DNA of 64,000 bases from Thermoascus crustaceus (Eukaryota > Ascomycota > Eurotiomycetes > Eurotiales > Thermoascaceae): positions 132,449-196,448 of the forward strand of contig BCIC01000009.1 of assembly GCA_001599835.1 (NCBI GenBank). The letters are read 5' to 3'. The position numbers were made by a program, and so were the translations under genes. Below are positions 21,143 through 33,218 of the stretch, one piece after another; the first letter of the stretch is position 1; each line of letters begins with the position of its first letter. The notes beneath the pieces are model-generated. The model did not search any database. It was not told the origin of the DNA and was given only the letters and a program-made list of their open reading frames with translations.

Positions 21143-23911
21143 TCAGCCGACTGCCGCGCCAACTTCCTGGTGCTGCTGCTGCTGCACAACGGGAGTACCC
21201 GTCCGCGATTCAGCTTCTGCGGCCTCGCGTGATGCTTCTGCGGGCTTATTGACACCATTTGTGGTAACGCCAGCTGGCTGATGGGGAGGCTGCGGTTGCT
21301 GCTGCTCAACAACATGTGGTCGCCACTTGATAAGGATCTTGCCGGCCGCCGGACGAGACTCTTCGTCTGTTGTAATCGGTCAGATAGGTTCCAGGGATGC
21401 AAGAAATCCAGGAAAGCAACTTACAAGTACGATAGATGTCTTCCAGAGCATCCAGACATAGATCCCTAGCTGGTGGGCGGAACATAATAAGATATCTATA
21501 GTGCGTCAGTCTGAGTCTCTTCGGCTAGTAGCTACCGTGGGCACATACAGCAAAGCCTGCACACATAGATTCACACGCTCCGGGTCCTTCGCTAGGCTCT
21601 TCACCCTTTCAATAATTGGAGCATTCATTTCGGGAAGTTCGCTCAGGAATCGGATGAGCACTTTATCTCGTGCATCAAGATACGGCAAAATTCCGTCGAG
21701 TAGCCGTAATGCCCATCGATCATAGTGAAGAGGCACATACACCTCTTCAGAATCGTCTCCACGCCGCGTGGCCGTAAATTTCAATTGTATCCGATCGTTG
21801 TACCACTCTTCATTGAGCCATGTAATGCCGATGTTGATCCTCGATCTGAAATCTTCGAGTACATAACGATATAGCATTTCACGGATCGAGTCAGATATAG
21901 CCGGTTTCTTCCTCGATGCGACATCATTTTCAGTTTTTATGTGATCATCGTCCGCTTCTAGACCAGCAGAAGCTCTCGTGGCCAGTCTAGTGAGTAATGT
22001 CACCCACGCATCTCTGTCAAACGTACTTGCAGCCAGCCTTGCGAAACCGAGCTGTTGCTGGCTCGGACCTTTTATGGTTTTCTGCGGTGGGTCCATGGAT
22101 GTCATCATGTTGAATACCCTCTCAACGGTGCTTCGCCCTATCTCTCCCGCCTCTTCTTCCGTCAGAGGTGGTGGCTGTGGCAGGACAAATGGCCCCAGTG
22201 ACACTAGATCTGGCTGCTCAAGTTCTGCTGCTTCGGCGGAGACAGCTTCCGCCTGGGCGACGACATTTTCTGGGACATCCATGGGGGTGTACTCAGGTTC
22301 ATAGTCATCGTCCTCCTCCTCGACTGGTGCTTGTTGCTGCTGTGCTTGAGTTCTGCTGAGAGTCTGATATCGAGAACGGACAGCCTATAGCAAATATCAG
22401 CACACACCGTAGAATCCAAGGAGTTGACATAACATACATCAATTGCCTGGTTCATCGCGGACTGGTCGACTCGTGCGAGAACAGGAACTGTGATTCTGAC
22501 AATAAGATCGATAGGCAACTGCTTCACATCGAAAGTTGAAAGTCCAACGTCTTCCGTCAGAGTGAACAGCTGCGCCCAGCTGACTGGACCCGGTGGAAGA
22601 GGAGGAACTTTGATGAGAGGGGGCGTCTCAGCATCAAGCCTTGCCCGTTTGGCATTATCAAGTCCGTCCGTTGGCTCAGCGGGCAATCCACGCTTCCGAG
22701 ACACTTCATCGAAGATATCGAGGCGAGACTCCGACAGCCGATCAATGTACTGCTGTATTCTGCCTGCCAAAGGAGTATTCGGGTTCCTAGAGACTTGATC
22801 AGCGTTTATTCAACCACACAGTATGTACCACACACCTCTTCAAGACATTTATCAACAACGCCCTGGTTGTACGTTCCATCGACTTCACATTCACACGGAG
22901 TGTTGGGGTCATCGGAGAGTTTATTTGCTTGAGAGGATTGAAATCCAGGATCGAATTTATTATCTTGTTCGCAATCGACTGTCGACTTCGTATCAAGACC
23001 GCGAGGCAGTTCAATGTAGCATTGACAAGGATGGCGTCACTGAATCCGTCAGTACAACCCATCGTCAAGGAGAGGTACGGATGCGCACTTTGAATTCTCC
23101 TGAAAGACGGTCAACAGCCTGTCTAGCAGTCCAGAGGCCTCTGCCTCCAAGTTAGGGAGCGTAAGAACTGAATGGTTTCTAGGAACGATGGATAGAGACG
23201 TCTCATTTTGCTCCGGGCGCTAGAAAACGTCAACATCAGAAACGATTTATGGTCGGGGTCTTAGATACATACTCTTGGATCCGATATCAAACCGGGAGTC
23301 TGAACATGGACGACTCTCTGCACGAATTTGATACAGCACACCTTGACTGGGTGGGGGGCTGAATCCCATCTTCGGAGGATATTCTGCTTAACGACCATCA
23401 TCTTTTCCCACGGGTCTCCATCTTCAGGGTGTTTTATGCTGTAATTTTATGTTAGACCAGTCATTCCCATAGAACGGTAGCCCAGCTAGTAGCACAACTG
23501 CCGACAGGATCTACGAATACACCTATACCCCGAGAGGCGCCATGTAACACCAAGAGAAAAGGAGACCACCTACATATGTCTGAACACATGCGGATAAAGA
23601 CTTGCAGCGGTCTGCACCAGGCTCTTGATAACCGGTGTATCCTCCTCCGGCATTTCTAGTATTTCCCGTACTGTCTGCAACGCCTTTCCAGCCAGCTTCT
23701 CCTTTTGCGCCGCTGCAAGGGCGGGGCTGGCGAACGTCTCTGCCAGGAACTCGGCACCCCATCGCCGTAGCTCGAGTCGCGCGTTAGCACCTATGATGGG
23801 CAGGATTCCCTCGACGATTTGCGGATAGAAAGCGGCATCGCCCAGAACGAGGTTGCGAGCGGCTTCGAGCTGGGACAGCTGCTCCGAGAGGTTGCTCGTC
23901 GGTTGAGCCAT
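21143..23911 (-). CDS. PTA1: mRNA cleavage and polyadenylation factor subunit Pta1 / symplekin
   Basis: Eight exons on the minus strand: 23911-23574, 23438-23273, 23219-23089, 23039-22836, 22786-22438, 22384-21549, 21495-21425, 21366-21143, giving 772 residues. All joins hold frame; four introns are only 49-53 bp. The N-terminal half is a HEAT-like helical array (QLSQLEAARNLVLGDAAFYP, then DAILVNATLNCLAVLIRSRQ), followed by a basic/proline linker with the nuclear-type signal NAKRARL. The C-terminal half is helical, and the end is rich in Gln and Pro. This matches Pta1, the scaffold of the cleavage and polyadenylation factor that links Ssu72 and the poly(A) machinery; symplekin is the animal homologue. 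Exon 3 uses a GTGCGC donor, weaker than its neighbours, chosen because it alone keeps frame into the next exon. Divergent from COA3. Confidence 0.88.
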
Positions 23912-24632
23912 GGTGGCTCGGGGAAGGAGTCGTCAATAAACCAGTCACAGGTGACAGAGAAAAAGTTATTGCACGTCTTTTGCAAGTTGTGTGGAGGAAA
24001 GGAGGTTTTGTGTGTTCTACGTCGGTTGGGCTTGTACGAGGGCAGTGAAGGACCGGCCTAGCCACACCGAAAGAAATGGACGTCAGAATAGCTATGCGGC
24101 GGGCAGATCTGGGACAATTGAGCTCAACACCGGCAAGACTGGAGGGCCCTCAGTTGGCGACGAGGTGAATGGAAGGAGAGGTAAAGAGCGTCGAAGCTAC
24201 AGGAGCGCGGCGGGAGTGAAGGAGAGAGGCGAGCTCTCTTTGTATGTCGCCGTCGCCTGGTCTGGGCACTGGGCAGCTGTGACACGCGCGCTAGTGCAGA
24301 GCCGCAGCCCTGCAAAGTACCAGAGCATCGGGTCTCTGAAGGATTTTCCACAGTAGAGCTTTTTTTTTATTTCTAGTAGTCTATGCAAAAACAAAGAAAT
24401 CAAGTAGAAAATATCCTTAATTTTCTAGAACCATCTCTGTAGAGCGCTGGATCCTCAGCGCGCAGCACTCTTCATACTCCGTCCGCTCCGCGGAACACCT
24501 GACGCCAAGACCGGCCTTGAATATCTTCAACTTCAACCGACCGCATCCGCGTTACCAGCAATTGCTCGTTCCGGTGCTGCCTTTCCTGCTCCTTACTGCT
24601 CTTCGTGACATTAATTCCTCCTTTTATCCAAG
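23912..24632. promoter_or_regulatory. Divergent promoter interval, PTA1 / COA3
   Basis: 721 bp separate the two starts. The stretch nearer PTA1 is GC-richer; a run of eight or more T at about 24361 and pyrimidine-rich sequence just before 24633 fit a core promoter for COA3. No coding frame is supported. Confidence 0.5.
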
Positions 24633-25092
24633 ATGCCCGCTGGAATGTGCGTTTGAACTCCTGGCAACCCTTTCCCAGCTCCCGTATTTCCATTCCCCCG
24701 CTCTGTTCCGTCCCACCATGAATGAATACTCGGAAAAGTACTTCGACTAACACATCGCCCTTACACCTCACAGCTTCAACTCCTCGTACTACGGCAAGGA
24801 CTACCGCGCCAGTGCCGCCCTCCTCCGTGCCCGCAGGCCCTACCTGTTCAAGAATGCCCTGACCGGAATTGGCCTGTTCTCGTTCTGTATCGGCGTCTGT
24901 ACGTAACGACCTGCTCCTTTTTCAACAATTCTGGAAAGCAAAGTTATTTCAGTGGCTGGCGGAGACGTATACTAATTATTATTTGCTACAACCGCTACAG
25001 ACGCATTCACCATCCGCGCAGTCGGCCAGGACGACTTTTCCGACGTCGTCGTTCCCGATGCACCCGTGGTCAAGCAGCAGGAGCAGAAGTAA
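24633..25092 (+). CDS. COA3: Cytochrome c oxidase assembly factor 3
   Basis: Exons 24633-24646, 24774-24898 and 25001-25092 encode 76 residues. The first exon is 14 bp (MPAG plus two bases). The protein has the family pattern: a short N-tail with SSYYGKDYRASAALLRARRP, one transmembrane helix LTGIGLFSFCIGVYAFTI, and an acidic C-tail ending in PVVKQQEQK. Known role: an inner mitochondrial membrane protein that with Cox14 holds newly made Cox1 in assembly intermediates and controls the translation activator Mss51. Because the reading frames are so short, splicing had to be inferred from the donor and acceptor sites; all joins are in phase. Confidence 0.88.
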
Positions 25093-26482
25093 AGGATCGG
25101 TTACGCAAAATAGATATGGGACATGGTCAGGACGATCGATCATCTGCATGGCATTGATCTCGACATTGGAAGATCTGCTCGAGCATGGTGCATCGGGGTA
25201 CGGAGTCTATGTGTGTTATGGGAAATCTTTTGATATTTTCCAAGGGTAGTCTGCATTTTTATCATGAGCACGAAATAACAGGTCGGTAGTGTTGGGTGCC
25301 ATCTCTTTCGACCGTACCGACATGGTTTCCGGTGCGAAGACAAAGCCATAACGACACCAAATGCCAAGCGGAACCGGAGTACCCGTAAAACAACAAGTTG
25401 AAACAAGGGGCGGCTAGTTGGTTCTACTCTGAATGAAGATATGGGAATGAGAAAGAAAAAGACACCCAATTCATCTGTCCTCTCCGCAAATTTTGTATTA
25501 GAAATACCATCGACCAGATATCCTGTACAATTTACTCTCCTTTCATTGTTTCCTGGTTTGTGAGTATTTTTACCTATGTGTACAGTAAATGTGTAACTTA
25601 GATATTCAAATTTAGTACCGCTGGCTCAAAGAATCGACACTAAACCTGGTGGCATGTAGCGTCTCCCAAGGCGGGTCTATATGCAGTGCGACTCCTACCC
25701 CTCTGCCCGCGCGTCTAACTATTACAGGAGTGTATATGTGCGGCATGTTTCCCTAGAAGTTGCTTGGCCTAATTCGTATATATATTGTATAGTCTTGTCC
25801 CTACCATTTAACATGACATCCATCTAGAATCACGGTAGGCTCATATTTATGTAAGGAGTGTCTAGGTGTATCTAGTTACGCATTTCAGAGGAGCCGTTAC
25901 AACTGCCGCCGTCCTTCTGTGGCTATACGTGACCTTTGACTATTCAGGTTTCACCTACGAACCCTCGTGTTGTACGCCTTTCAGCCAGCCAGTATCTCAA
26001 CGCAAGAGAAGATTGGCCGAGTTTTCTTCTATTACCATGGACTGTCAGTTGACTGAAAAGCTGGTAAGAAAGAGGATTAAATTGTCTAGTATTTTTATAG
26101 GAGGTGGGGGTAATTCTGCCTCTTCTGATGACATCCGTGACTTGAAAGATGCGGAAATGACATGTCCCTGGCCGAAGGGCCAGATCTTTCACTCTTTATC
26201 ACTAGAATATGAAGAGAATAAGACTATTTATATGTAGAATGGGAGGAGATCAGAAAACAGCTGAAATGCTCTCGTGCTTTTTCCTTTCTTTGCCCGAAGA
26301 AGAGTGACAGATAGACAAACCATGCACCTCATCAAATTATCCTGCTACCCTGCAGCGCATCACCCAATTTGTACCTGCTCGCGCGGAAATAGGAATCCAT
26401 ATTGCCCATAATTATAGGGTTCGGTGGGCAGTATAGAGAAGGGTCTGATATCGACAGCTGTCTAGTACATTGTATAGAGCAA
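25093..26482. other. Convergent intergenic region
   Basis: 1.4 kb between COA3 (+) and the next minus-strand gene. A 123-codon plus-strand frame at 25866-26237 (cysteine-containing, with no motif and no splice partner) is the longest; I do not call it a gene. The rest is AT-rich with nothing recognised. Confidence 0.45.
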
Positions 26483-27350
26483 TCATTGCTCTCCCTTGAA
26501 GACCTTGTCGAATGGAGTCCCCATATTTGCTATTTTCAGTTCAGTCTGCACGCTCGCGTCGACATAGCAAGCTTTTCTGATCACAGACGTTGTGTCGATA
26601 GGATGGTGCCTGTTATTATTATCTTGAAGACCCTCCCTCTCCGCTTTCTTTTCCGGCCAGCTCCAGAAACTCGCTCCATCGACAGCGATGCTCTGCGGAC
26701 GTGCTGATCGCATCGTACTTCTTTTCTGCAGAACTCTTGGTGGAGATTCTGAGGCAGAAATGACGGAAGGCTTCACATCCCGATCTGAGGGCAGACAACT
26801 CATGGAAACGGTATGTGAGCGCCTCAAGGCCGGTTGTGTAACAGTCGTTCCACATCTACCGGTCAATTTATCTCTGAGTTCTGCATTCATCTCCATATTC
26901 GAAACTTTCCCATTCTTGTCAGATGCGAAGTATCCGTCCTCGTGACCGAAGACTATCTGGAGAGTGTCAAACTCGCGAGTCGAGCTGTCAGGTGGAAAGA
27001 GCCATTGTTTTAACTCCTGAGGTAGACCGTAGCTATCTGCTGCCTGCTTAGGACATGTCTTCATATGTGATGTACAGAGAGACTGTATAGATCATAGGGA
27101 ACATACCCTGTCTGTATTTTCCATTCTGATTCTTCCAGCATACATAGTACCGTTCGAACGCTCCGAAGGCGACGATTACAGCCTCCTTGACACATTCCGG
27201 ATCGTTGGCATCGCTAGGTATATTTCTGAGCCGGTTCCAAAACCGCGTGGAAGGGGTCATCGATAGGTCAGAACTGCAAGTCATTAGCAATCAGTACACC
27301 TCTACCAGAAAAGGAGGGAACAACCCATTGGAATAACTCCGCCGGCCCAT
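26483..27350 (-). CDS. Unrecognised protein with an SDL...RFWNRLRNIP core
   Basis: Exons 27350-27325, 27273-27107 and 27036-26483 encode 248 residues; 51 and 70 bp introns are in phase. I do not recognise a named domain. The N-terminal ~100 residues look like the ordered part: TRFWNRLRNIPSDANDPE, then VKEAVIVAFGAFERYYVCWK and LPQELKQWLFPPDSSTREF, then HEDGYFASDKNGKV. The aromatic and acidic pattern suggests a small globular domain. The C-terminal half is Ser/Arg-rich and probably disordered, with DASVQTEL near the end resembling a dynein light chain (LC8) docking motif. There is no signal peptide or membrane segment. The third-exon acceptor is uncertain because three CAG/AAG sites lie close together; the one at 27037 gives the smoothest join. 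Confidence 0.65.
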
Positions 27351-28160
27351 ATCGGATGGGGCGCTCGAAGAATGGGCACGATAGGGTTTTTATTTTATCG
27401 CTCAGCTCATATCCGGCGAGATGACGGCCGACATCGAGTGTCAACAGGCATCACGCCACGGTTCTGCTCTGATTCCGCAGAGTAAGAGACAAACTAAGTC
27501 TTCGCTATGCTGCTTCATTCTGAGACGGTTGGAATCGCGGATAAGGACTGCAGTTTTACCATTCGACGGCCTGAGTTGGCAGCAGCGCATTATGCTATAA
27601 CAGTAGGTATCTTACAGCAAGAATGATCACAAGAGGCTCCTAGGGCATGTTATTGGAGTGGAGTGAAATAGGCAGCTTTTCGAAGAAGCTCCATTCATAT
27701 CCGCATTGCACGTGCTGCACGATTATAGATTATCTTACCACTGCTGCACAGGTCTATTCCAATAATACCGTCAAAGATGCTGATTACTAGTATCCACGGA
27801 CCGATATAATCGATTCGAACAAAGAACTCTACTGTGTCCCATTCTTCCATGAGGTCTCACTATGTAGATTCTCCCTATATTCCATGTTCAGTTCAGACGG
27901 GAGTCTCTTATCTGTCTTACTCGATCCATTAGCAGGTCTATATCTAAGTCCGGCGAATTTCGCTTTTTTTTATGCCCATCCTTTTTATTCCATAATTCCC
28001 TCATGTCAGAGATTCTGTTTCTCGTCTGTTCCATTCTGCAAAGATTCGTCAAGCAGGTTCTCTTTTGACACCGTATTCGTATCGGAGGGACTCTTCACTC
28101 CTTCATCCATCCCATTTCTCCGTTGGACAAATGCGGCTTGACCACACCGGTCGAAGTCTT
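27351..28160. other. Intergenic region
   Basis: About 800 bp with short frames only. T-rich plus-strand sequence at about 27960-28060 is low complexity. No gene is supported. Confidence 0.45.
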
Positions 28161-28556
28161 CTAGATCTCCACCATCGATGTCCTGACGGGCTTTTTCACC
28201 CTCTTCTCCCTCCTCGTCAACTCCACCTCCAACACCCTCGTCCCATGCCGCACCTTACCCTTCAGTCCATCGTCATCCCTATCAAAATACATCCCACAAC
28301 CCATCCTCCTCTTCAGCGGCAACAAATCCTTCCCAGCCTTCGAGTCTGAGTCTGCGGTCCTGTCGCGTGCAGTCGAAGGGCCCTGTAATGTTGGGCTGTG
28401 TCTGTGGTCGGATGCCATATTTGACCTCATAGGTGTCTTTGTCGACGTATATCCAGTTGAGGATTGGGGGATCCTCTGTTATTGTTGAGACGGGGCCTTC
28501 ATATTTTGTGTCTGGGTAGGGAAGGTAATACCCCGCGAAGGGGTGGCCGATTGGTG
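28161..28556 (-). pseudogene. Frame-broken gene of unrecognised family (GHPFAGYYLPYPD protein)
   Basis: From 28556 the minus strand reads APIGHPFAGYYLPYPD, then ITEDPPILNWIYVDKDTYE, then GPFDCTRQDRRLRLEGWEGF, and hits a TGA just after GLWDVF. From the same point, one frame over, the reading continues naturally with MYFDRDDDGLKGKV and LEVELTRREKRVKK to TAG at 28161-28163. The break lies at about 28285-28300, within a G/T-rich stretch. The composition on both sides is that of a compact globular protein, and the two halves look like parts of one domain. No convincing start codon or 5' exon was found; an acceptor AG at 28557-28558 would allow an upstream exon. Either a recent pseudogene or a sequencing error. 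Function unknown. Confidence 0.6.
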
Positions 28557-29844
28557 CTGCTCGTTTGAGTTATCTTCGTCTTCTGCTTTTCTCGGTCCGG
28601 TATCGATAACTGACTGTGGTTAGACAACCTCCATTTGAATGCAGTATATTGTACATATGGGCAGGTGGCTTGTTTCGCAAAATAGGTAGAAAAATAAAAG
28701 AATCCGCATACCTACCTTGTTATCCTTCAGTACAATCTACCTACCATCCAACTCTCGGCTTCGACTGCAAGACTTGACGCAAGTGACGATAAGATTGCAC
28801 CTGCGAGCGCGGTGCTCCTCTCTCCTATCCTTGGACTGGCTCTGCCTGATGGCTTCCGCGGTGCCCAGCAGAGCCGGGCATGTAGCCAGAACTAGCATCA
28901 TCGACAGCGCCATGCTTGCTGTCTCGAGGAAGGCACTTACTAGGCAGCAGGTAGAGCCCTAGCATAGACGATATAGGCGCGTGAGTCCGATTATTGCTCT
29001 ATTGAGACAGTCATGCAATTTGGTTGAGAGAGAGATGGCAGAAATAAAACCAACGGTGCTCAAAATTCATGCACAATCAAACCAGAGCCAGCATGCCCCA
29101 TGTTCTCAAGCTATAGCAGGCATTGATTAGTGCCGGGATATTCCCAAGACAACTGTTGACCTTCGAACGACATTGAGACGATCTCAGTATGCCAGCTCGT
29201 CAGCATCGTACAATACAATATCCCTGCCGCTTCCGAAGTTCCATTCTACAAAAATCCGCACCTGTCTCGCGTCTGTTCCGTCTTGACAAGGATTATGACG
29301 GGAACCCCACGCGGCTGGAGATCCCATAACATATGATTCTCAGCCCGAGGAAAGTTTATATTGGCGTTGGAGACTATGTACTGCAGTTTCTAACTCCATC
29401 AAAGTCGAAATGGAACCTTGAACGCATAGATGGAATCGAAGCCTACTTGAGACGGTTCGTCAAGAGAGAATGATATCGTACGATGTATTCGGTCCATGTT
29501 GCCGAACCCTATCCGACCTATGCTATACTAGGTATGATTCATACTCTGAGTCTAAACCGTAAGAGTCTGTCAAAGATCAGGAATATATATAAATCTAGCA
29601 ACTATGTCTTTTCTAAAAAGGAATACTTTTTTTTCCTTCTCTCTCCCTTTCATTTCCTTCCATTCTCAATTTAATTACTAAGATCTTTTCCGTTCACTAA
29701 AACTGAGCTGGTCCATCGGAATCACATTTTCTACATCCAATCTTCTATTCTATTATATCAATCTATCTAATCAATAACTTACTCCCCGCCCTCGCTCGAT
29801 CCAACCCATCTCATCAATATCTATAATCTACAATTCCAATCCCA
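28557..29844. other. Intergenic region
   Basis: 1.3 kb with no supported gene. An 81-codon plus-strand frame at 28717-28962 has no motif. A missing 5' exon of the broken minus-strand gene could lie in the first 200 bp. The end (29740-29844) is AT-rich leader sequence of the small gene that follows. Confidence 0.4.
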
Positions 29845-30303
29845 ATGGCATCAACTGTGTAAGTCCATAACTCGTCTCCTAACCCCAGTACTTAATTATA
29901 CCTAACATCAAAACCAACAGGTCTAAACCCCTCATCAACTCAACAACAACCAACTACTCATCCGACTCCAACGACGATGGCCAGGCCCGGGGCTGCCACT
30001 GCCGGCGCCGGCGCACTCTCCACGCTCCCAAACCCGCCTACTTCGGATAATCTGGCGCAGCCTGCTGGTTAGTACATGCACCTACCTAATATACCTAACA
30101 TACGTATACGTATGTACGCCTATGTCCCTGACGTAGAACTAAATCCTGATTCTGAATGGAATATATATAGGCAACCTCAAAGGCGCAACGGACAAAGAAA
30201 CCTCAAAGACGCCGGACTGATGATTGGTACCAAGCTCGATCTGGAGGCGGAGGTGCATCTCACGGCGAGGGCGAGGGGGGATATTGTTACTGGGTTGTAT
30301 TAG
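29845..30303 (+). pseudogene. Small gene whose reading frames do not join (LDLEAEVHLTAR tail)
   Basis: Splice sites are good: exon 29845-29858, intron to 29920, exon 29921-30067, intron 30068-30170, exon from 30171. Spliced from the ATG at 29845, the frame reads MASTVSKPLINSTTTNY and then ends at TAA in exon 2. A second frame, with its own ATG at 29978, reads GAGALSTLPNPPTSDNLAQ through the second intron and stops at 30218-30220. A third frame in exon 3 reads NLKDAGLMIGTKLDLEAEVH and LTARARGDIVTGLY to TAG at 30301. The three pieces look like N-terminus, middle and C-terminus of one small fungal protein of about 80-90 residues. They need two frame changes, so it is a pseudogene, unusually spliced, or mis-sequenced. 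Alternatively the 29978 ATG starts a short real protein. Confidence 0.5.
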
Positions 30304-30940
30304 TTGGGCCTTGTCTGTTTTGTCTATTCGTATATCTGTTATTTTATCCGCTTGGGTTCATTCAGCCTACTAGGTACAGGGATACAAGTGCCTAAATGAC
30401 TTTGGAAAAAAAAACAGCGCATCGAAGAATGGACCTGCGAAACGAGTATCCAGCGTTTCGGTCTTCCTCTCCGTTATCTACCAATAAACCCTAAGACGAC
30501 TAAGACAGTGGGATTCTGGATAATGGGAGAAAGAGACACAAAGAGAACAAAGAACAAAGCAAGCTAACTTTCCCATAATTACTCCAAACAACAAACCCTG
30601 TACTGTACTGTGCTGTAGTATACTCGGACTGTATGTGAGAGACACAATGAAGAGAGATGGAAGACAAGACCCTTGGTATTATTTCCAATAATCCGACACC
30701 CACACATGCATTTCGTGCTATGCCATGCTCCGGCCGTAAACGCGGCTGGCTGGTAGAGATCCCACGGCCAATTAATCGCCAAATCCAATGCACCGATTCC
30801 GCATATCGCAACAAAGTACAAAATCCTGCGTCAAAACAAGATGAAGGAAAGAGGAAAGATCTACGTGAGACTCATCGTCCAATCGTACATGCACCTCGAA
30901 TCACACCAATCATGACGCTTGTGACCAAAGGTGGTCACTG
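30304..30940. other. Convergent intergenic region
   Basis: 3' flanks of the small gene (+) and DEP1 (-). Short frames on both strands lack support; a poly-A run occurs at about 30404-30413. Confidence 0.5.
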
Positions 30941-33218
30941 TTATCGTGCAACCATCCGGTTCGAGCTCGTACCTGCTGTGATACCGCCTGGCTGGTGCAT
31001 CGCATTAAGTGGCTTTTGTGGTAATGGAGGAGATGGCTCCCGTTTTGAAGTGGAGTTGAACAGGCCCAGACGCGCTGATGGGGGGGAGTAACCGATATTC
31101 CGAGAGCCTGGATCGGTCCGCATATCGTTCGGGGTCGGCAAAGGAGATCTGTGATCTAAAGCGCTACTTGAGTGCGGGTGTGGTTTTCGCACGTCCAATG
31201 GTGACGAGCTCAGTGAACGGAATCCGGACTTCCTGTCGGCGGCATCGTAATCGTGGTGGCCGGACAGTCCGTTACCTCGCTGCTCCTGTTCATAAGGGGT
31301 GTTTGCCGCTGAGGAGGTCTCAGGGATGGTGGATGCGGACCCATTGGGGGCGTTGATGTTGACTACTCGCTTCTGAGCTGCCGGGGTTGTGAAGGAAGGA
31401 GCACGAGAGTGTTCAGACATCCTGCCCTGCTGTCTCTGCTGTGATTGTTGCTGGTGAATAGGATGTTGCGGATTCGCCCACGGTGTCTGCTCAAGGAAGG
31501 CTTCTTCGGCGGCTGTGCGCGGCATGGTCGAATGCATCGCAGACATGGTTCCCCGCGGCAGGCCCAAGCCGTGCGGATGAGATGATTTTGTCTCCGTGGA
31601 GATCTGCAATGCCCCGTTAGCCTTTGTATGTCCCGAATATCATGCCAGATATAACTTACTCCCATCTTCTCAAGGTCCTCTTCGATTTCTGACGGACGAG
31701 CGCCCGACAAGGTAGGAGCAGCCGGAAAGCCAACATACTTTGCAACTCCAGACATGATCGAAACCTCCTGGTTGTATGCGGTCTGCTGGGCGATCTGCTG
31801 GGATCGGCGGGTTGGGAAGGGGATATAGTGATGTGGACTAATCTCCTCGGTCTTGAAGCGGTCATGCTGGATGGCATAGAATTGCTTGCTCACAGCGCTA
31901 GAGTGCTTCTCGCGCACATCCCTGATACGCTGGAAATATGTGCTGTGAGCCTGAGCCCGCTCTGCCAAGCTTTTATTCATGAGTGATTTGAGCCGGTATT
32001 GGAAAAGGGTGTGCTCGTATTTCACTTTGGCGTCACGGTACTGCCGCACGCTTTCAAGTTGGCGGAGGAACTCGGGGTGAGTAGGTGTCGGACTAGTAAG
32101 TTGCTCCAGCTCATGATTGAGCTTTGCAATTCTCTCATCATAGATCCTATGCGGTCTTAGTATACCAGGAGAGACTTCTCTGCAAGTGATGTGGACTTAC
32201 TTGTCACGCAAGGTTGCAAACTCTCGTTCCAGCACCGCCAAGGAATCCATAGCAGACATCTTTTTGGCTGCTATAAAGCGTCAGTTATCTATAACTTGCG
32301 CAAAGCATGGGTCAACTTACACTCTTCCTCAAGCTTGGCGATCGCTTCAGCGTCGTCTACTTCTTCCGCACCCTCAGCGGGTTCATCGTCCTCCGGAAGG
32401 TGGTCGTCGGCAACNCCCTCAGTGCCCGCCTCGACAGCACCACCTACCTCCATCTCCTCATCAGCTTCTTTAACCTTTTTCCCCTTCCTCTTACCCTTCT
32501 TGCCTTTCTTGCCCCTGACAGGTGCTGGCGGCACATCCAGGTCCTGAGCTTCTTCAACAGCGGGAGTGCCCTCATGAGACATCTCATTATGCTTCAACAC
32601 ATCCTCCGTAGGCTCAGGAGACAGCGGAACCCCATCAAGTGCTTCTTCGGCGACGTCACTCTTTACAGAACCCCTGCGCTTCCGGAGAGGCTCGTCTTCA
32701 CCAGCCTCAGTCCCGGTATCATCACCGGGCTCTAGGCGCTTTCGCTTCTTCCCGGCAGATTCTGAGATGGTGGAATCTTCCAGCGCAGGTGTTCCCTCTT
32801 CCGGCGCAGTGACTCCGTTGTTCCTAGAGGACCGTCGAGTTTTACTAGGCGACTCTTCCGCCTCACGCTCTTCATCCTCGATGTCGTCATACGTGGTCGA
32901 CTGGGCCAGTTTGCTTGGGCTGGTCCCATAGCCCGCACTTACAATTATGTTTCTTTTCCGAATGTTGTGGGGGGAGTCCTCGATCCGCTCCGTTTCCGCT
33001 TCGGAGTCTACCTCAGCCGTAGCATTTTCCGGCTTTAAGGGCTCGTCCACATCAGACGGCTCATGCTCTGAGACATCGAGTTCACTTAGGCTGCTCGATC
33101 TTCCGTCATCCACAAGAGACTCGTCCACGAGAAGAGTTTGGTCGCCATTGGCGACCGCAGAGTCCGCCCCGGCCGGCGGCCCGACAGGGGCTGGTTCTCC
33201 AGTCTCTGCAACCTCCAT
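30941..33218 (-). CDS. DEP1: Dep1/Sds3-like subunit of the Rpd3L histone deacetylase complex
   Basis: Exons 33218-32321, 32270-32201, 32146-31660 and 31603-30941 encode 705 residues with introns of 50-56 bp. Residues 1-300 are acidic and disordered, with basic nuclear-signal-like clusters (KKRKR, RKRRG, and a long KGKKGKRKGKK run). The Sds3-like domain follows (about 300-440): SAMDSLAVLEREFATLRDKI, IAKLNHELEQL, a coiled coil, and the AERAQAHSTYFQRIRDVREK helix. The C-terminal 220 residues are Ser/Pro/Gln-rich. Known role: Dep1 and Sds3 tie Sin3 to the deacetylase Rpd3 and support gene repression. An ambiguous base at 32415 falls in the third position of a GGN glycine codon, so it is silent. 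Yeast has separate Dep1 and Sds3 proteins; which this matches best is not settled. Confidence 0.82.
32415..32415. other. Ambiguous base (n)
   Basis: The only n in the window. It sits in the coding sequence of the Dep1-like gene in a GGN codon, so glycine is certain. It marks a low-quality spot in the assembly. Confidence 0.99.

Noticed and set aside
25866..26237. 123-codon plus-strand ORF
   Set aside because: Lies in a convergent AT-rich interval and shows no recognisable domain or conserved pattern; too weak to call.
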